IMG/VR virus record: IMGVR_UViG_3300046692_000200
Coordinates: 1 to 58,691 of that record
From: a virus
Reading direction: 5' to 3' (one strand)
Length of the DNA stretch: 58,691 bases
This document shows positions 23,888 to 33,800 of the stretch, one piece after another (within the stretch, counting starts at the first letter, position 1; each line of letters begins with the position of its first letter). Position numbers and translations under genes: made by a program. Below the pieces are notes generated by a model, which had not been told where the DNA came from, made no database searches, and was given only the letters and a program-made list of their open reading frames with translations.

Positions 23888-26800
23888 CTACGTCATGGGT
23901 TCGTCGAATACCGAGATGAACGAGACGTTGGTTTCCGCAACATGATCGGTCAGCCACCGGATGCTCGCAGTATCACTCATTTGTCGCACGCGATACATCA
24001 GACTGATCATTTTGATGTCCGCGATGGGTGGCGAAACGGCCAGCTCACGGTCGAACCGCAACTGCATGTCGGTGATATTCGGGATCAACTGCGTGACCCT
24101 GGCCGTGTAGACGGTGCCGTCCTTCATGGTGATGAAAATGCCCACGGTCGGATCGAGCAGCACGCCCAGCTCGGTGTGCGCGTTGGGCTTGACGAAGATG
24201 CGGTCTTTCGACGAAGTGTTTCGCGACGGCACGAAGTCATCGGTCCACGACGGCAGCCACGCGGCATAACGCTTGCCGTGCAGGCGCTTGATTAGCCCGA
24301 GGTAGTATTCGATCTGGACTTTGTCAAGGAGCGACCAGGTGCCCGAGATCGAACGCTTGCCTTGCTCTTCGCCGTTGATGGGGCGAACCGGCCCGTTGAT
24401 GTAGCTGGCCGTGCTGTTGTAGGTCCAGATGTTGCCCACGCTCAGCGCATCGCGGCGGTTCGGCTTGCGCAGGATGACTTCCCGGGTATCGGTTCCGACG
24501 GTAAACGTCATCTCGGCCGGCAGGTCTGGCAGTAGGCGGCGATCCTCTTGCGGCACGATGTCCATGGTCGTCTGCGCCTCGAGGACTTGCGAGGTCCGGC
24601 GTGTCGACGTCTGTTGAGGATCGAGCAGGGCGGTGTCGGTCGGTAGGACCTTGGCGTCAAACGGAACCGCTTCGGCCAGTGGGGCCATGAGGTTGACCCG
24701 CAAACCGGTGAAGCTCTTGATCGTGGCGAACTGCAGGGCGCTGCCCACGCCGATACCGATGTAGTCACCAGCGCCGAAGCGCCCGGCCGGCAAGGCGTCG
24801 ATCATGAAGTAGCTTTGGCCGGCGATCACGTTCTCGGTGACGCGGTTCGACAGGTGCCATTGCGGGACGCTCAGCAACTGGTTCTGCTTGGCGAGCAGCA
24901 CGGCATCGTAGCGTCGGGCGTCGTCGCCTTTCAGCGTGTGCATCATCGACAGGCCGCGTCGTGGTTTGACCCGCATCGAGATCCGCTGCTCGGCGCCGTT
25001 AAACGACGTGAAGATCGAGGTGGAATGCTCGAAGGTCTCAACGATCGCCGAGCGCCAGTTCGGGGCAAATGTCCAAGGGTAGTGCTTGGCATCAGGATAG
25101 ACTTCGCTGTGAACTCGCGCCCACTCGACCATGCCGAGAACCCACGATCGGCACTGCTGATAGATGGACTGGCGATTAACGGCAAGCGGTCGGGCCCAAC
25201 TGGCCACGCGGCTCAGGCATTCGATGATCTCGCCGTGCCAGACGCCATACCACTCGCGGTTGTCCGGGTCAGGGCTGAAAGTACCAACCATCTCGCCTTC
25301 GGTGACCCACATCACGGCCAGCACGGCCATGCACTTATGCAGCACCGCGCGAAGCTCAATGATCATCTCGCCGTCGGCGTCACCCAGGGGGCGCAGCAGT
25401 GTGTCGAGCTTGGTCACCGAGAGCATGATCATCGCCGCCATGTGCGGATCTGGTCGGTTGATCTGCGCAGCGCCTTGCGGGAAGTCGGTGGGCGGGCCGA
25501 GCGGTGGGCGTTGCGGCCAGTCGATCGGGATCGAGAACAGCGGGTGGCTGTAGCGCTTGGCTTGGGTCAGCATCGGATGGGCGACATCGCCGACGTCGTA
25601 GTCCAGCGCCGAGCCCATGTTCGTGAAGACGGCGAACTGGTCAACGTGGGCCATCGAGAAGGGCTTCCAGTCCAGCGCGCACGACCGCTCGATGTAGCCG
25701 GCGAAGTCGTCGGAGAACGGTGCCCACATCGGATGCCAGATGTTGTCCATGGCCAACCACTTGAGCTGGTTTGTCGCGATGGCGATAGCCGAGTTGCGCA
25801 CGGCGTCACCAACGACCAAGCGGCTGGCCAGTGTTAGCAGGTCGAGGATCGGGCGGTATTGGTAGACACCCGACAACACGGTGCTGTCGACACCCGCCCA
25901 GTCGAAGGTTCCGGCCGGCCCGTACTGGATCATCCCCTCATTGGTCAGGTGGTAAACCGGCACGAACGGCCCAAGGTTTGGCTGACCGGTCATTGTGCGC
26001 CAGGCGGTTTGGGCGGCAGCCAGCAACGCGACGTTCTTCGTGTAGCCGTCGACCCGGCTGTTGGACAGGAATAGCGACGGCGTCTGCATGCCAATGTAGG
26101 CCGGGCCGCGCATGCCGAGTAGCGACGTGGGAGTACCGCCGAAGTTCACCTGGTTGGGCACGATACCCGGGCTGTATGCCGTCGCGTCAGCCACGAACTC
26201 GGTGACCAATCCGAATTGCTCGCGAACCCGTGTGGCGGCAAGGCCCCAAGTATCCCCGCCGAACACGGCATTGGCCTGAGATAGCGCCTCGTAGGCGGCC
26301 AGGTACAGATCGCCCGATGTGATCACCTGGTTGTTGTCGAGGGTGCGCCAGTCGGGGTAATTGTCGAACGCGCCGGCCATGTCGATCACCGGCCCGTTGC
26401 GCGTCGAGAACATCAGATACAGGTTGCCGTTGTAGCCGCTGGTCAGCTTCACGCGCACGCCAACACCTGTTTCGTGGTGATACTCGAAGATAGGGTAGGA
26501 GGTCCCGACTAACAGCGGCGCGTATGGGTTCTGGAACGCCAACACCGAATCGAGGCTTCGCGCGCTAAACACGCGGACCACCAAGTCGCCGGTCGCCCCA
26601 CTGATGAGGGTCTCGCCGTTGGTGAAGGAATACAGGTCGCCGTAGTGGATCGACGCCGAGTTGAATGGCGACTTCACGGCGAACATGTTGTGCGGGCTGA
26701 AAGTGTTGGTTAGCGATACGGCTTCCTGACCTTCGGCACCGCGGAAGATGTAGGTGAGCAGACCGTAGAGCGCGGCTTCCGCCTGACTCCGCGCGTCGGC

Positions 26801-26959
26801 GCTGCCGGTTAGCTGGTAGGCGCGGATCATGCCGGTGATGTAGTGCAGTTGATCGGCGGCCAGTCCGGCCGAAGCCGGATACAGTGCGCCAAGCGGTTCG
26901 ATGTCGTTGTACTGATGAACGACCAACCCTTGCGAGGTGATCAAGGCAGAGTTGGTCAT
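23888..26959 (-). CDS. Large tail protein with helical-barrel-like N-terminus and tip domain
   Basis: 1023 residues. The first ~650 have repeated helical pairs with Trp/His/Asp-rich loops (HYITGMIRAYQLTG; ETGVGVRVKL; CLSRVASWARP) reminiscent of (alpha/alpha) barrel glycosidases, though no catalytic pair can be assigned. The last ~370 (FEHSTSIFTSFNGAEQRIS; LHGKRYAAWLPSW) resemble the tail-tip/distal tail module found after the tape measure in related phages. Possibly a structural tip protein with glycan-degrading ability. Confidence 0.65.
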   Translation of the reverse strand: MTNSALITSQGLVVHQYNDIEPLGALYPASAGLAADQLHYITGMIRAYQLTGSADARSQAEAALYGLLTYIFRGAEGQEAVSLTNTFSPHNMFAVKSPFNSASIHYGDLYSFTNGETLISGATGDLVVRVFSARSLDSVLAFQNPYAPLLVGTSYPIFEYHHETGVGVRVKLTSGYNGNLYLMFSTRNGPVIDMAGAFDNYPDWRTLDNNQVITSGDLYLAAYEALSQANAVFGGDTWGLAATRVREQFGLVTEFVADATAYSPGIVPNQVNFGGTPTSLLGMRGPAYIGMQTPSLFLSNSRVDGYTKNVALLAAAQTAWRTMTGQPNLGPFVPVYHLTNEGMIQYGPAGTFDWAGVDSTVLSGVYQYRPILDLLTLASRLVVGDAVRNSAIAIATNQLKWLAMDNIWHPMWAPFSDDFAGYIERSCALDWKPFSMAHVDQFAVFTNMGSALDYDVGDVAHPMLTQAKRYSHPLFSIPIDWPQRPPLGPPTDFPQGAAQINRPDPHMAAMIMLSVTKLDTLLRPLGDADGEMIIELRAVLHKCMAVLAVMWVTEGEMVGTFSPDPDNREWYGVWHGEIIECLSRVASWARPLAVNRQSIYQQCRSWVLGMVEWARVHSEVYPDAKHYPWTFAPNWRSAIVETFEHSTSIFTSFNGAEQRISMRVKPRRGLSMMHTLKGDDARRYDAVLLAKQNQLLSVPQWHLSNRVTENVIAGQSYFMIDALPAGRFGAGDYIGIGVGSALQFATIKSFTGLRVNLMAPLAEAVPFDAKVLPTDTALLDPQQTSTRRTSQVLEAQTTMDIVPQEDRRLLPDLPAEMTFTVGTDTREVILRKPNRRDALSVGNIWTYNSTASYINGPVRPINGEEQGKRSISGTWSLLDKVQIEYYLGLIKRLHGKRYAAWLPSWTDDFVPSRNTSSKDRIFVKPNAHTELGVLLDPTVGIFITMKDGTVYTARVTQLIPNITDMQLRFDRELAVSPPIADIKMISLMYRVRQMSDTASIRWLTDHVAETNVSFISVFDEPMT

Positions 26960-26970
26960 CCGGTTTCTCT

Positions 26971-29900
26971 TTATGTCAGCATTGATTTGATCGAGCTTTT
27001 GTTCGCTCGGATTCGGTTCATGAATACTTTGTCACCGGCCGGGGTGCTGAGTCCAGCTTCGACCACCGACAGCGAATCAATCTGGTTGATCACCGTCATG
27101 TTGCCGCCTGATGGCGCTGCAGCACCGTCGCCGCCCCCGTTGATCATGTTGCGCGGGTTGCTCTCGCTCAACACTTCCTCGTTCTTTTTCAGGATCGTCG
27201 GGTACTCGTTGGCCTTCAAGCCGATGATACCTTGATCGCCGTAGCTCGGGGCGTTGTTGAACCAATCCGCGTTGGCCGAACGGGTCACACCGGCACCACC
27301 CGCCATACCGCCGCTGTGACGCTGTGACGCCTGCACCGAGCTGCCGCCACCCGACGCACCACCGGCCACCCCATTGACGCCGCCGCTGATGAATCCGCCG
27401 ATGCTGCTGTTCTGCAGAAGGTTGAGGATGATCTGCTTAACAATCATCATCGCGATCTCTTTCAGGAAGTCCGCGGCGAACTGCAGGAAGCTATCGCGCA
27501 ATGCCTCGATGGCGTTCTCGCCCTGGGCCGCCGCACTCACGAAGTCACCGAACGCATCGGCCATTCCGCCCGCGATCTTGTCGTTGACCTGGGCCGTGGT
27601 GATCAGCTCGTTGCGCACCTGCTTTAGCGATGCCGGGATGGCATTCAGCTTGGCGATGAAGTTGTCGTAGGCCAGCGTGTCACCGAACGCCGCCTTGTTG
27701 GCTTCGGCGAGCTGCAGCGTGGCTTGGGTGGCCGCGTTGATCTGAGGCACATAGTTGGCGTCGATCGTTGCGACCTGCTCCTTGGCTTCCTGGTCGGTGA
27801 GCCCACCCATCTTGCGTTGCGCTTCGACGTTCTGCAGGAGCTGGGTGCGCAGGGCGATCAGCTCGTTGATCCGCGTTTCGGAATCCTTGATGTCGGCCAG
27901 GGTCTTCTTCTGCTCTTCCATGGCGAACTTCACGCGCTCTTGCTCTTTCAGCAGGCTCACATAAAGCCCGAGCTGGGTGCGCATGGTATCGGCGCCGGCC
28001 TTGCCACCAGGCAGCTTGGCCAGCTCGTCGATCTTGCGGAAAATCTTCGCATACTCGGTATCGATCGCCATCAACCGCGATTCGAGCGAGTCCTTTTCGT
28101 TCTTCTGGATCTTCGCCTCGGCACCTTCCAGGGCGCGGGTCAACTGATCGGCCAGGCTGATGCGCTTCTTGACCAGCTTCTCTTGGGCCGCGGCGTCGGC
28201 ATCCGGGTCGGCGGGCTTCGGTTTCAGGGTCGGCTTGCCGGTCGGGCCGCTTTGATCCGGGTTCGCCGGGTTCGGGTAGTTGACGCGGTCCTTACCGACG
28301 TTTGCCCGCTGCAGCGCGAACATGTTGGTGTTGAGCTCCATCTCGTCTTCGAACTCTTTTTTCAGCTTCGCGAGTTCGCCCTTGATGTCCGTGGCGCCGG
28401 CCCGGGTCCCGTCGGTCATCCCTTTGCGGATACTCGCCGCGATGTCGTTCTTCCCGACAGCTTCGGCACCCTTGGCCAGCACATCGAGGACGCCGTCAAA
28501 CCCGTCTTTCAGGTAGTTGAGTGCATCGTTGAACGCGCCTTTCAGGTTGCCGCCGATGCTGGTGGCGAACGCATTGAAGGCGTAGGTCAGTTGCACCGTC
28601 AGGCCCTTGAGGACTTCGGCCATGCTGATGCCGGCCCGCTTAGCGATGTCGAACTGGTCATACAGGTACTCGCCGATCTTCCAGCCAGCGAACAGGGCCA
28701 CGACGGCGGCGAAGGCGGTTGTGATCACCGTGGCGGCGCTGGCACCGGCAACACCGGTCGCGAGCAACTCGGCCTGGGCCAAGGCCAGTGCCGGGATCAG
28801 CTTGGTGGTGATCGTGCTGGCAAGGCCGGCCACCAGCGACAGCGCCTTGATGCCGAACGCCAGCTCGAGCGCTAGGGTTAACTCGTCGAGGTGGTCGAGC
28901 AGGAAGGTCAGGCCGGTCGAGATGGCGGCAAACGCTTTGCTCAAGTTCTGCGCGAGCTTGGTGCCGTCGTCACTGCGCAGGAAGGCGCTCAGCTTGATGA
29001 CCAGCTTCTCGTATTCGGTGGCGAAGCCGCTATCGGCGATCAGCACCTTGAAGTCGAAGAACGCGCTGTTGAGGCGGTTCTGGTTCGCGGTCAGGGATTC
29101 CATCGACGTCGGCAGCCGGTTGGCCACAGTCTTGCGGTATTCCTCGGCGATGGCCAGCAACTGCTCGCTGGTGATCAAACCCTTCTGCATCGCTTTGTCG
29201 AGGTCGGGGAACTGATCCTTCAACGCCTTGGCCGCGATCTCGAACGCACCGAACAGCCGGTCACCGAGCTGGCCACGCAACTCTTCCGCTTGGATCTTGC
29301 CCTTGGAATAGATCTGCTCGAGCGCCTTGAACACGCCGCCCATGTCGTCAGCCGTGAGCCCGGCGACCACGCCGACCTCCTGGAATGCCTCGGATACATA
29401 ACGGATCTCTTCGATGCTCCGACCGGCCAGCGATGCGGCAGCCGCGAACTTCGCGTAACCCTTCGCCGCGGCTTCGAACGACACACCGATGCGATCGGCC
29501 TGGGCGCGGATGTAGGCGTATTCCTTGGCGATCTTCGCAGGGTCATCGCCCACGGTCAGGGCCAACTGGTTCTGGATCGCGCGCTTCGAGTTGCTGGCGT
29601 TGAGCGAGTCGTTGGCAAGCCCGATGCCGCCCTGCAGACCAACATAGGCCGCCGCCAGGGCCAGCACCTCACCGCGAAGCCGCTGCACGAACGACAGGGC
29701 GGTGCGGCCGTTGTTCTCGAACGAGCTGGTGTTGTCTTCGGCCTTCTTCACCGAGGTGCCGTATTTCTCGGCGGCGGTGTTGAGGTTGGCCAGCGCCTGG
29801 GTGCTGCCCTTGGCGGCGGTAACCAGGCGGGCTTGCGCGCCGGCCAAGTCGTTGGTGGCGATGCCGCCTTCGCGCAGGGTGGTTTGCGTGGTGCGCGCGG

Positions 29901-31110
29901 CCGCCGCTTGGGTACGGTACGACGCGGCAGAGCTCGCCAGCGCCGATTCTAGGCGTTTCAGCTCGGCCGCCATCTCAGCGGTCGGGGCTTCGGCTTCTCG
30001 CACCGTGGCCGCGTACTGCGTCAGCGCTGTGCGGTTCTTCACGAACTCGGCGCGGGCCTCACGCAATGCGGTGACTTGGCGCTGGAACAGGTCGATGCCC
30101 GAACCCTGGGCGGCCAGTGCTTTGTTCGTGGCGGCGAGCGCCTGCACCTGGGCCCGGTAATCGGTGATGGGGCCGGCCGCCGAGATCGCCGCCTGGTTGA
30201 CTTGGCGGATCTCTTCCTCGACGCCACCCAACGAACTGCGCGCTGCTGCAGCCGGGTCGAGGATCTCGCGTAGCGACTTGCCGACCTTGTCGTTCTCTTG
30301 GATCAGCTTCTTGCTGGCATCACCGAGGGTTCGATAGCCACGCGCGGCGGCAATGGCACGATCGGCCATCAGGTTGAGAGCTTCGGAATTGCTGGCACGA
30401 CGCTGGGCCGCGTCCATCTTGTCGAGCTGCTCGGTCCAGAACTGCACGTATTGCCCGGCACGGTTCAACTCGGCAGCGCGCTCGGCGGCCTTGGTGAAGT
30501 CGGCGGCAGCCTGGAACTCTTTGCTCGCAGTCGCGGCCAGCTTCGCCTCGATCGCGAAGTTCTCGACGGCGGCGGCCTGCTTGTCGTATTGGGTGCTGAG
30601 CTTGCGGCCGGACTCGAGGACGCGATCCTGAGAACCGACGAGGTCGTTGAGGTCGACGCCCAGCTCTTCGGCAGCCTTGCCCGCGTTGGCCACGCGGATG
30701 GCCTGCTTATCGACAGCTTCGGTCGAGCGGGTGACGGCCTTCTCGTAGGTGGCGAGCTGCGCGGTCTGGCGCTTGGTGACCTTCTCGGTTTTGGCGAGTG
30801 CTTCCTGGTGCGCGGTCAGCTTGGCCGTTGCGGCGGCTTGCGCCTTCTGCAGATCCTCGAGCCGGGCGCGTTGGGCCTCGAAGGTTTTGATGACCGCTTG
30901 CTGTTGCAGCAGCGACTTCATCGCATCTTCGAGTTTCCCATAGGACTTTTCAAGATCCTTGAGTGAACCTTCCCCGCGCTTGCTGGCGTCGACCTGATCA
31001 TCCAGGGCCTTGCTGATGCTCTCGATTTCCTTCTGGACATCGGTAAGCGTTTTCTTGCTCAGGTTTTTGGCCCTGATCACCAGTTCGACGTTGCGGCTTT
31101 GGTCAGTCAC
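26971..31110 (-). CDS. Tail tape measure protein
   Basis: 1379 residues from a GTG at 31110 that overlaps the chaperone stop. Residues 1-450 are long coiled coils; about 480-700 is the tape-measure domain (ADDMGGVFKALEQIYSKG; AEELRGQLGDRLFGAFE); hydrophobic segments follow near 740-810 (TKLIPALALAQAELLATG). The C-terminus has Gly/Ser-rich segments. At roughly 0.15 nm per residue this predicts a tail of about 200 nm. It sets tail length and takes part in DNA ejection. Confidence 0.95.
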   Translation of the reverse strand: MTDQSRNVELVIRAKNLSKKTLTDVQKEIESISKALDDQVDASKRGEGSLKDLEKSYGKLEDAMKSLLQQQAVIKTFEAQRARLEDLQKAQAAATAKLTAHQEALAKTEKVTKRQTAQLATYEKAVTRSTEAVDKQAIRVANAGKAAEELGVDLNDLVGSQDRVLESGRKLSTQYDKQAAAVENFAIEAKLAATASKEFQAAADFTKAAERAAELNRAGQYVQFWTEQLDKMDAAQRRASNSEALNLMADRAIAAARGYRTLGDASKKLIQENDKVGKSLREILDPAAAARSSLGGVEEEIRQVNQAAISAAGPITDYRAQVQALAATNKALAAQGSGIDLFQRQVTALREARAEFVKNRTALTQYAATVREAEAPTAEMAAELKRLESALASSAASYRTQAAAARTTQTTLREGGIATNDLAGAQARLVTAAKGSTQALANLNTAAEKYGTSVKKAEDNTSSFENNGRTALSFVQRLRGEVLALAAAYVGLQGGIGLANDSLNASNSKRAIQNQLALTVGDDPAKIAKEYAYIRAQADRIGVSFEAAAKGYAKFAAAASLAGRSIEEIRYVSEAFQEVGVVAGLTADDMGGVFKALEQIYSKGKIQAEELRGQLGDRLFGAFEIAAKALKDQFPDLDKAMQKGLITSEQLLAIAEEYRKTVANRLPTSMESLTANQNRLNSAFFDFKVLIADSGFATEYEKLVIKLSAFLRSDDGTKLAQNLSKAFAAISTGLTFLLDHLDELTLALELAFGIKALSLVAGLASTITTKLIPALALAQAELLATGVAGASAATVITTAFAAVVALFAGWKIGEYLYDQFDIAKRAGISMAEVLKGLTVQLTYAFNAFATSIGGNLKGAFNDALNYLKDGFDGVLDVLAKGAEAVGKNDIAASIRKGMTDGTRAGATDIKGELAKLKKEFEDEMELNTNMFALQRANVGKDRVNYPNPANPDQSGPTGKPTLKPKPADPDADAAAQEKLVKKRISLADQLTRALEGAEAKIQKNEKDSLESRLMAIDTEYAKIFRKIDELAKLPGGKAGADTMRTQLGLYVSLLKEQERVKFAMEEQKKTLADIKDSETRINELIALRTQLLQNVEAQRKMGGLTDQEAKEQVATIDANYVPQINAATQATLQLAEANKAAFGDTLAYDNFIAKLNAIPASLKQVRNELITTAQVNDKIAGGMADAFGDFVSAAAQGENAIEALRDSFLQFAADFLKEIAMMIVKQIILNLLQNSSIGGFISGGVNGVAGGASGGGSSVQASQRHSGGMAGGAGVTRSANADWFNNAPSYGDQGIIGLKANEYPTILKKNEEVLSESNPRNMINGGGDGAAAPSGGNMTVINQIDSLSVVEAGLSTPAGDKVFMNRIRANKSSIKSMLT

Positions 31111-31815
31111 TGGACTCTATCCTATTGAGCAGGTCTTTAAATAGGCGATTCGCCTCGTTCCCGCCCATCACGGTGGATATGGCGGACTGCAGTACAAGCG
31201 CTTCCTGGATCGTTTTCGCGTTGATCCGTTGCCTTGCCATGCGTGCTTCCGACCACATCATACCGATGCGATAGTGTCTTGCGTATGGGTGACCCTCCGA
31301 GAGCAGCAGACTCACATCTCGGCGGATGCCCAGGTACAACCTTACGAAGTAGGAGTCATCTGATTCGTCGCTTCCGCCTGGCTCATCAGCGGCTTCGTCC
31401 TCAAGCGCGCGAGTAAGCTCATCAGAGACTCGGCGGCTTTTTTTACGCCACCCACCTCTTCGAAGGTCATGCTGCCGATCGTGGTAAGGGCATCGACCTG
31501 CACCGGGAACGGCAAGCGCCGGGCCGTGCGGATCAATTCGTCGTTGATGGGTTCGCCGCTGGCCACGGCAATGATGTTGGCCACGAGGCCCGGGGCCTGA
31601 GTTGCAAGGCCGAGCGACACGCGGATCAACTGTTCGGGGAATGTTTCGTCAACCCGCTCGCCCTTGACGATGATGTCAAAGACGTGTTCGAGGTCGGGTA
31701 GGTGCGTCTTTACGAGAACCGCCAGCGTTTCAAGAGAAAGGCCCTCAACAGAGAAGAGGGCCTGACCATTTACTAACACCGGGCGGCGCTCAGGGATGAA
31801 ATCCGAGAGAGCCAT
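31103..31815 (-). CDS. Tail assembly chaperone, frameshifted GT-type product
   Basis: A -1 frameshift at the seven-A run (31444-31438) joins 126 residues of the upstream frame to 111 residues of the -1 frame, giving about 237 residues. The -1 frame is open from the slip through SDELTRALEDEAADE to the C-terminal YLGIRRDVSLLLSEG...IESSD region, with no stop between. This is the gpG/gpGT arrangement conserved in siphophages upstream of the tape measure. The isolated 78-residue frame (31103-31339) has only a weak TTG start, which also favours frameshifting. Confidence 0.88.
31342..31815 (-). CDS. Tail assembly chaperone, unshifted G-type product
   Basis: 157 residues, the in-frame product. It is mainly helical (GLSLETLAVLVKTHL; LTTIGSMTFEEVGG) and follows the tail tube gene by 14 nt. 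It should bind the tape measure during tail assembly together with a smaller amount of the frameshifted form and is not expected in the virion. Confidence 0.88.
   Translation of the reverse strand: MALSDFIPERRPVLVNGQALFSVEGLSLETLAVLVKTHLPDLEHVFDIIVKGERVDETFPEQLIRVSLGLATQAPGLVANIIAVASGEPINDELIRTARRLPFPVQVDALTTIGSMTFEEVGGVKKAAESLMSLLARLRTKPLMSQAEATNQMTPTS
31438..31444 (-). promoter_or_regulatory. -1 frameshift slippery site
   Basis: Minus strand reads GTA AAA AAA GCC: an A-AAA-AAA heptamer in the correct phase for a -1 slip. The shifted frame stays open to 31103. No strong downstream pseudoknot was obvious by eye. Confidence 0.85.
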
Positions 31816-31829
31816 TTAGTGTCCTTACT

Positions 31830-32627
31830 TTAAGGGGCGACAGTCACTGCGCGATCAGCGATATACACCGATTCCATGCCCGACTTCTTCAAGAACTCGA
31901 CGTTGAACGGAATGGTCATCCAGTCATCGCCCGACTTGAGGTTGAAGTCGCCGTTCGGGGTGAGCTTGGCATACGGCCAGGTGTAGTCGAACTTCAAGCC
32001 TTTCGGGTTGGTGGCTTCGAAGAACAGCTCGCCGCTGATGTCTTGCGAGGAACTGATCACGCGGTTCTGCGTGTAGGCCGATTGGTCGTAGGTCACGGTG
32101 TATTCGCTACCGTCGACGAAGTCCTCGGAATCGACTTCGATGTACAGGCGTGCCGCTTCCAGATCCAGCTCGACGTTGTTGAGCAGCGGCACCACGGTTA
32201 CAGCGGCAGCCGGGCCGGTGATGACCACGTTGGTGATGTGGCGAGTGCCCGACGGGTTCGAGTCGGTCTTGCCGAGCTGGTAGTAGCGGCCTTTCTTCGC
32301 GATGATCTTCTCGACGACGGCAGTGCCCGAGGTCTTCGAGTAGGTCGCCGAAGTACCGAGGTACATCATGGCCACGTTGTCGAGGCTGATGTTGTCGGTA
32401 GTGAACGAGCCGGAACGGGTGTGCGACAGGGTGACCGAGTCATCCTTCTCGTTGATGCCGTTGTCAGCGTCGAAGTGTTCCAGCTCTTCGCTGTCGGTGG
32501 AAGTCGAGAACTCAGGCGTGTTACCGAAGTAACGCTGTGGGCCTGGGGTCATGGTGCCAGCCAGGAACATGGCAAAGTACAGCTTGCCTCGTCCAAGAGT
32601 GTAGTTTTTGCCGCCTGGGTTTCTCAT
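31830..32627 (-). CDS. Major tail tube protein
   Basis: 265 residues. NYTLGRGKLYFAMFL at the N-terminus and a beta-rich body (ARLYIEVDSEDFVDGSEYTV; SGELFFEATNPKG) fit the tail tube fold. Single copy between the tail completion gene and the chaperones, the standard position. Present in many copies as stacked hexamers. Confidence 0.9.
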   Translation of the reverse strand: MRNPGGKNYTLGRGKLYFAMFLAGTMTPGPQRYFGNTPEFSTSTDSEELEHFDADNGINEKDDSVTLSHTRSGSFTTDNISLDNVAMMYLGTSATYSKTSGTAVVEKIIAKKGRYYQLGKTDSNPSGTRHITNVVITGPAAAVTVVPLLNNVELDLEAARLYIEVDSEDFVDGSEYTVTYDQSAYTQNRVISSSQDISGELFFEATNPKGLKFDYTWPYAKLTPNGDFNLKSGDDWMTIPFNVEFLKKSGMESVYIADRAVTVAP

Positions 32628-32668
32628 GTAGCGATTTCCTTGTGTAGAACGATAAGCGAAGCTGCCAG

Positions 32669-33196
32669 TCAGGCCGAAAGATACGGTTCGGCGATGGTCT
32701 GCGCAAGGCTAATTCGGATTGGTAAATAGAAAAACGCCCGGCTCGAAGCCTTGTTATCAAGCGGCCGGACAACATATGGGCCGACTTGCAGGTTGTCGAT
32801 CAAACCGCCGAGCTTGTAGGCCGCCTTGTCTGCTGGCCGCCCTGAGCCATCATCCTTGGTTGCGACGACTTTGCCCAGTTGTGCGACGGTTGCCGCGGCT
32901 AAATAGTAGGCCGGGTCAGACGGGTTCATCTTGTCGTCCTTCGCCCAGCCCTGAATCAGCAGCACCCAGGTGTCGCGCATCGCCTCGCCTTCCCCGGCGA
33001 ACGTGCCGATGTCAGGGTTTGGCGCCTCGAGGATCGACAGGGCAGGCAGTTGGGTCTCGTCGCCGAACTCGGTGCGGCCGCGGAACACTTGACCCACCAG
33101 GTTATGCGGCAGGCCGTCAGGATCGTTCCCGGTGGTTTGCTCGAGCAACGCGGTCAGGGCCTGCAGCACCGCCAACCGGAAAGGGATGTTAGCCAT
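32669..33196 (-). CDS. Tail terminator/completion protein
   Basis: 175 residues from the ATG at 33196; a longer frame upstream lies in the neighbouring gene. Alpha/beta pattern with DTWVLLIQGWAKDD and a C-terminal RAFFYLPIRISL strand, located immediately before the tail tube gene as in lambda gpU-type proteins. It should cap the tail tube. Confidence 0.75.
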   Translation of the reverse strand: MANIPFRLAVLQALTALLEQTTGNDPDGLPHNLVGQVFRGRTEFGDETQLPALSILEAPNPDIGTFAGEGEAMRDTWVLLIQGWAKDDKMNPSDPAYYLAAATVAQLGKVVATKDDGSGRPADKAAYKLGGLIDNLQVGPYVVRPLDNKASSRAFFYLPIRISLAQTIAEPYLSA

Positions 33197-33800
33197 TGGA
33201 AAGTCTCGTGAATTGACGGAAAAATTCGGTCGCCACCTCGTCGGCCACGTTCGGGGCAATGTCACTGGCCACGGCCTTGAACACCTGATCAACCGATGGG
33301 CCGTAGAGCAGCGCCACGTTGTTGCCGAGCATGGTCATGTGCGTGCTGGTGCGGTTCTGGATCGTTTCCCCGGGGCCCAGGCGGATCGCCAGCCCGACGT
33401 TGAAGGTCGACCCGTCCATGGTCTTGCCTTGGCGCAGCTTCACGAGGAAGGCTTTCTTGAGCGAGGTGGAAGAGCCCTTGGATACCGACACCGTGACGCC
33501 GCCACGCGAGCCGACGCTGCCGCTGGTGGCGAAGCGGGCCAACGACGTCGCACGGTCCCGGCCGGTGATGACCGCCTCGAGATCCGCGTTGGTGGCCAGC
33601 TTGTCGACGTAGAGTCGATCCTTGTTCAAGTAGCCGGTGGGGAAGTTGATCTCGCTGTTCATCTGCATGCGCGCCAACTTCATGGCCGGCCCGCGCGCGG
33701 TGTCGTTCAATGCAAGACGGGCCGCCGTGGTAGTTACACCGGGCAGCCCGTCAAAGTATTGCTCGAGGTCTTTGAATGCGTCGGCAAGGACTGAAATCAT
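33189..33800 (-). CDS. Head-tail joining / tail completion protein (gpZ- or gp10-like)
   Basis: 203 residues; the ATG at 33800 overlaps the preceding stop. ALNDTARGPAMKLARMQM in the N-terminal half and a basic middle segment are common in minor tail proteins of the lambda Z / HK97 gp10 kind. Gene order between the FII-like and U-like genes supports this. Confidence 0.7.
   Translation of the reverse strand: MISVLADAFKDLEQYFDGLPGVTTTAARLALNDTARGPAMKLARMQMNSEINFPTGYLNKDRLYVDKLATNADLEAVITGRDRATSLARFATSGSVGSRGGVTVSVSKGSSTSLKKAFLVKLRQGKTMDGSTFNVGLAIRLGPGETIQNRTSTHMTMLGNNVALLYGPSVDQVFKAVASDIAPNVADEVATEFFRQFTRLSNG

Noticed and set aside
31103-31339. Independent 78-residue gene before the tape measure
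   Set aside because: It has only a TTG start and no SD, and its frame is continuous with the slippery site; better explained as the frameshifted domain.
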